Shown one piece after another: positions 6,621 to 7,059 of a DNA stretch of 7,059 bases; within the stretch, counting starts at the first letter, position 1, and each line of letters opens with the position of its first letter. The notes under the pieces were generated by a model, which had not been told where the DNA came from, did no database searches, and worked only from the letters and a program-made list of their open reading frames with translations. The stretch is from positions 1-7,059 of the forward strand of contig CAJGCU010000104.1 of the NCBI GenBank assembly GCA_904501945.1, in the 5' to 3' direction. Both the position numbers and the translations under genes were made by a program. The DNA comes from an uncultured Bacteroidaceae bacterium (GTDB lineage Bacteria; Bacteroidota; Bacteroidia; Bacteroidales; Bacteroidaceae).

Positions 6621-6702
6621 GCCCCGATGGCGGAATTGGTAGACGCGTTGGTCTCAAACACCAATGAAGCAATTCGTGCCGGTTCGATCCCGGCTCGGGG
6701 TA
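6621..6702 (+). tRNA. tRNA-Leu, anticodon CAA
   Basis: The cloverleaf is complete, with 82 nt to the discriminator base A6702. The acceptor arm GCCCCGA (6621-6627) pairs with TCGGGGT (6695-6701), the first pair being G-U. The D arm contains AATTGGTAGA in its loop. The anticodon stem TTGGT/ACCAA encloses the loop CTCAAAC (6653-6659), giving anticodon CAA at 6655-6657, which reads UUG. A 13-nt variable arm (about 6665-6677, GAA pairing with TTC) marks it as class II, as leucine tRNAs are. The T arm is GCCGG-TTCGATC-CCGGC (6678-6694). The CCA end is not encoded (ACAG follows) and must be added enzymatically. Confidence 0.97.
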
Positions 6703-6705
6703 CAG

Positions 6706-6740
6706 AAAAAGGAGTCTCATTTCTGAGACTCCTTTTTCTT
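6706..6740 (+). terminator. Intrinsic terminator after tRNA-Leu, probably bidirectional
   Basis: AAAAAGGAGTCTCA (6706-6719) pairs with TGAGACTCCTTTTT (6724-6737) across a TTTC loop, a 14-bp stem ending in a T-tract. It begins 3 nt after the tRNA discriminator base. The mirror A-run supplies a T-tract on the minus strand, so it may also stop transcripts of the gene that ends at 6817 on the minus strand, about 80 nt away. Confidence 0.9.
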
Positions 6741-6816
6741 TTTAAAAGCAACAAGCACACCCGCTTAACTTTCTTCAAACACACATCAAAAAACAAACCA
6801 AACCGAGGGATACGAC

Positions 6817-7059
6817 TCAATACTTATGCCACATTCTCCAGAAGAAATGCCATGTTCGGAACACAGGTTCACACAGCGCTTCAGCAGGATATGCCCTCAC
6901 AAAACGCATGTTGCGCTTGATTTTCAGGAAGTACTTTGTACCCATGCCATGCCTTGTCAGCCCCGAATGCTGTCCAAAGTTTCCGCCCTTCAGAATCTCG
7001 TCCAGCAACAGTCTGCCACGCCGCTCATCTGCAGGAACAATGAACAGACATTTCTCCAG
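6817..7059 (-). CDS. C-terminal part of a probable nucleotidyltransferase-family protein
   Basis: An open frame enters from the right edge and ends with TGA at 6817-6819, giving 80 codons of the C-terminus. The segment CLFIVPADERRGRLLLDEIL, then KGGNFGQHSG, then a basic stretch (KYFLKIKRNMRFVRAYP) and a final aromatic run (FRTWHFFWRMWHKY) resemble, from memory, the C-terminal end of Bacteroidales nucleotidyltransferase-family proteins (the PF14907-type group). Those proteins often sit near polysaccharide genes. The catalytic part lies outside the window, so function cannot be confirmed. The frame is supported by normal codon use and a plausible terminator 77 nt downstream. A different family with a similar tail remains possible. 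Confidence 0.65.
   Translation of the reverse strand: MEKCLFIVPADERRGRLLLDEILKGGNFGQHSGLTRHGMGTKYFLKIKRNMRFVRAYPAEALCEPVFRTWHFFWRMWHKY

Noticed and set aside
6621..6702. tRNA-Leu as an integration site for a mobile element
   Set aside because: No integrase gene or repeated copy of the tRNA 3' end is visible in the window; the sequence on both sides looks chromosomal.

Overview
The window looks like a piece of a Bacteroidales chromosome, most likely Prevotella-like. The clues are promoters of the Bacteroidetes type (a TTTG box at -33 and TAnnTTTG at -7), the absence of Shine-Dalgarno sequences before most starts, a PorT-type outer-membrane protein, and protein sequences with a Bacteroidales character. 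This placement is an inference from the sequence; no database search was possible.

Layout. Positions 1-1609 (minus strand) hold the first 536 codons of a secreted GH51 alpha-L-arabinofuranosidase. It has its own promoter in the 141-bp gap upstream, and its 3' end lies outside the window. Positions 1751-5534 (minus) hold a compact five-gene unit. In transcription order it encodes a PorT-like outer-membrane protein, a membrane-anchored family 2 glycosyltransferase, RadC, a SufT-like DUF59/MIP18 protein and an LpxH-type metallophosphoesterase. All four junctions are either overlaps or gaps of 1-4 nt, so one mRNA is likely. Divergently, proC (5701-6480, plus) encodes pyrroline-5-carboxylate reductase and ends in a strong intrinsic terminator. 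A tRNA-Leu(CAA) gene (6621-6702, plus) follows with its own promoter and terminator. The right edge (6817-7059, minus) holds the last 80 codons of a gene resembling the C-terminus of Bacteroidales nucleotidyltransferase-family proteins.

How it fits together. Most of the minus-strand unit concerns the cell envelope: PorT (type IX secretion), a membrane glycosyltransferase and an LpxH-type lipid A enzyme. RadC and the Fe-S maturation factor are housekeeping passengers. The rest is core metabolism (proC), translation (tRNA-Leu) and plant-polysaccharide use (arabinofuranosidase).

I see no CRISPR array, insertion sequence, phage gene, toxin-antitoxin pair or unknown defence-like cluster, and I do not think the window contains a new multi-gene system. 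The most interesting structural signal is between porT and proC. Two good Bacteroidetes promoters on opposite strands are interlocked there, with their -7 boxes only 2 nt apart. No gene-free stretch exceeds 300 bases.
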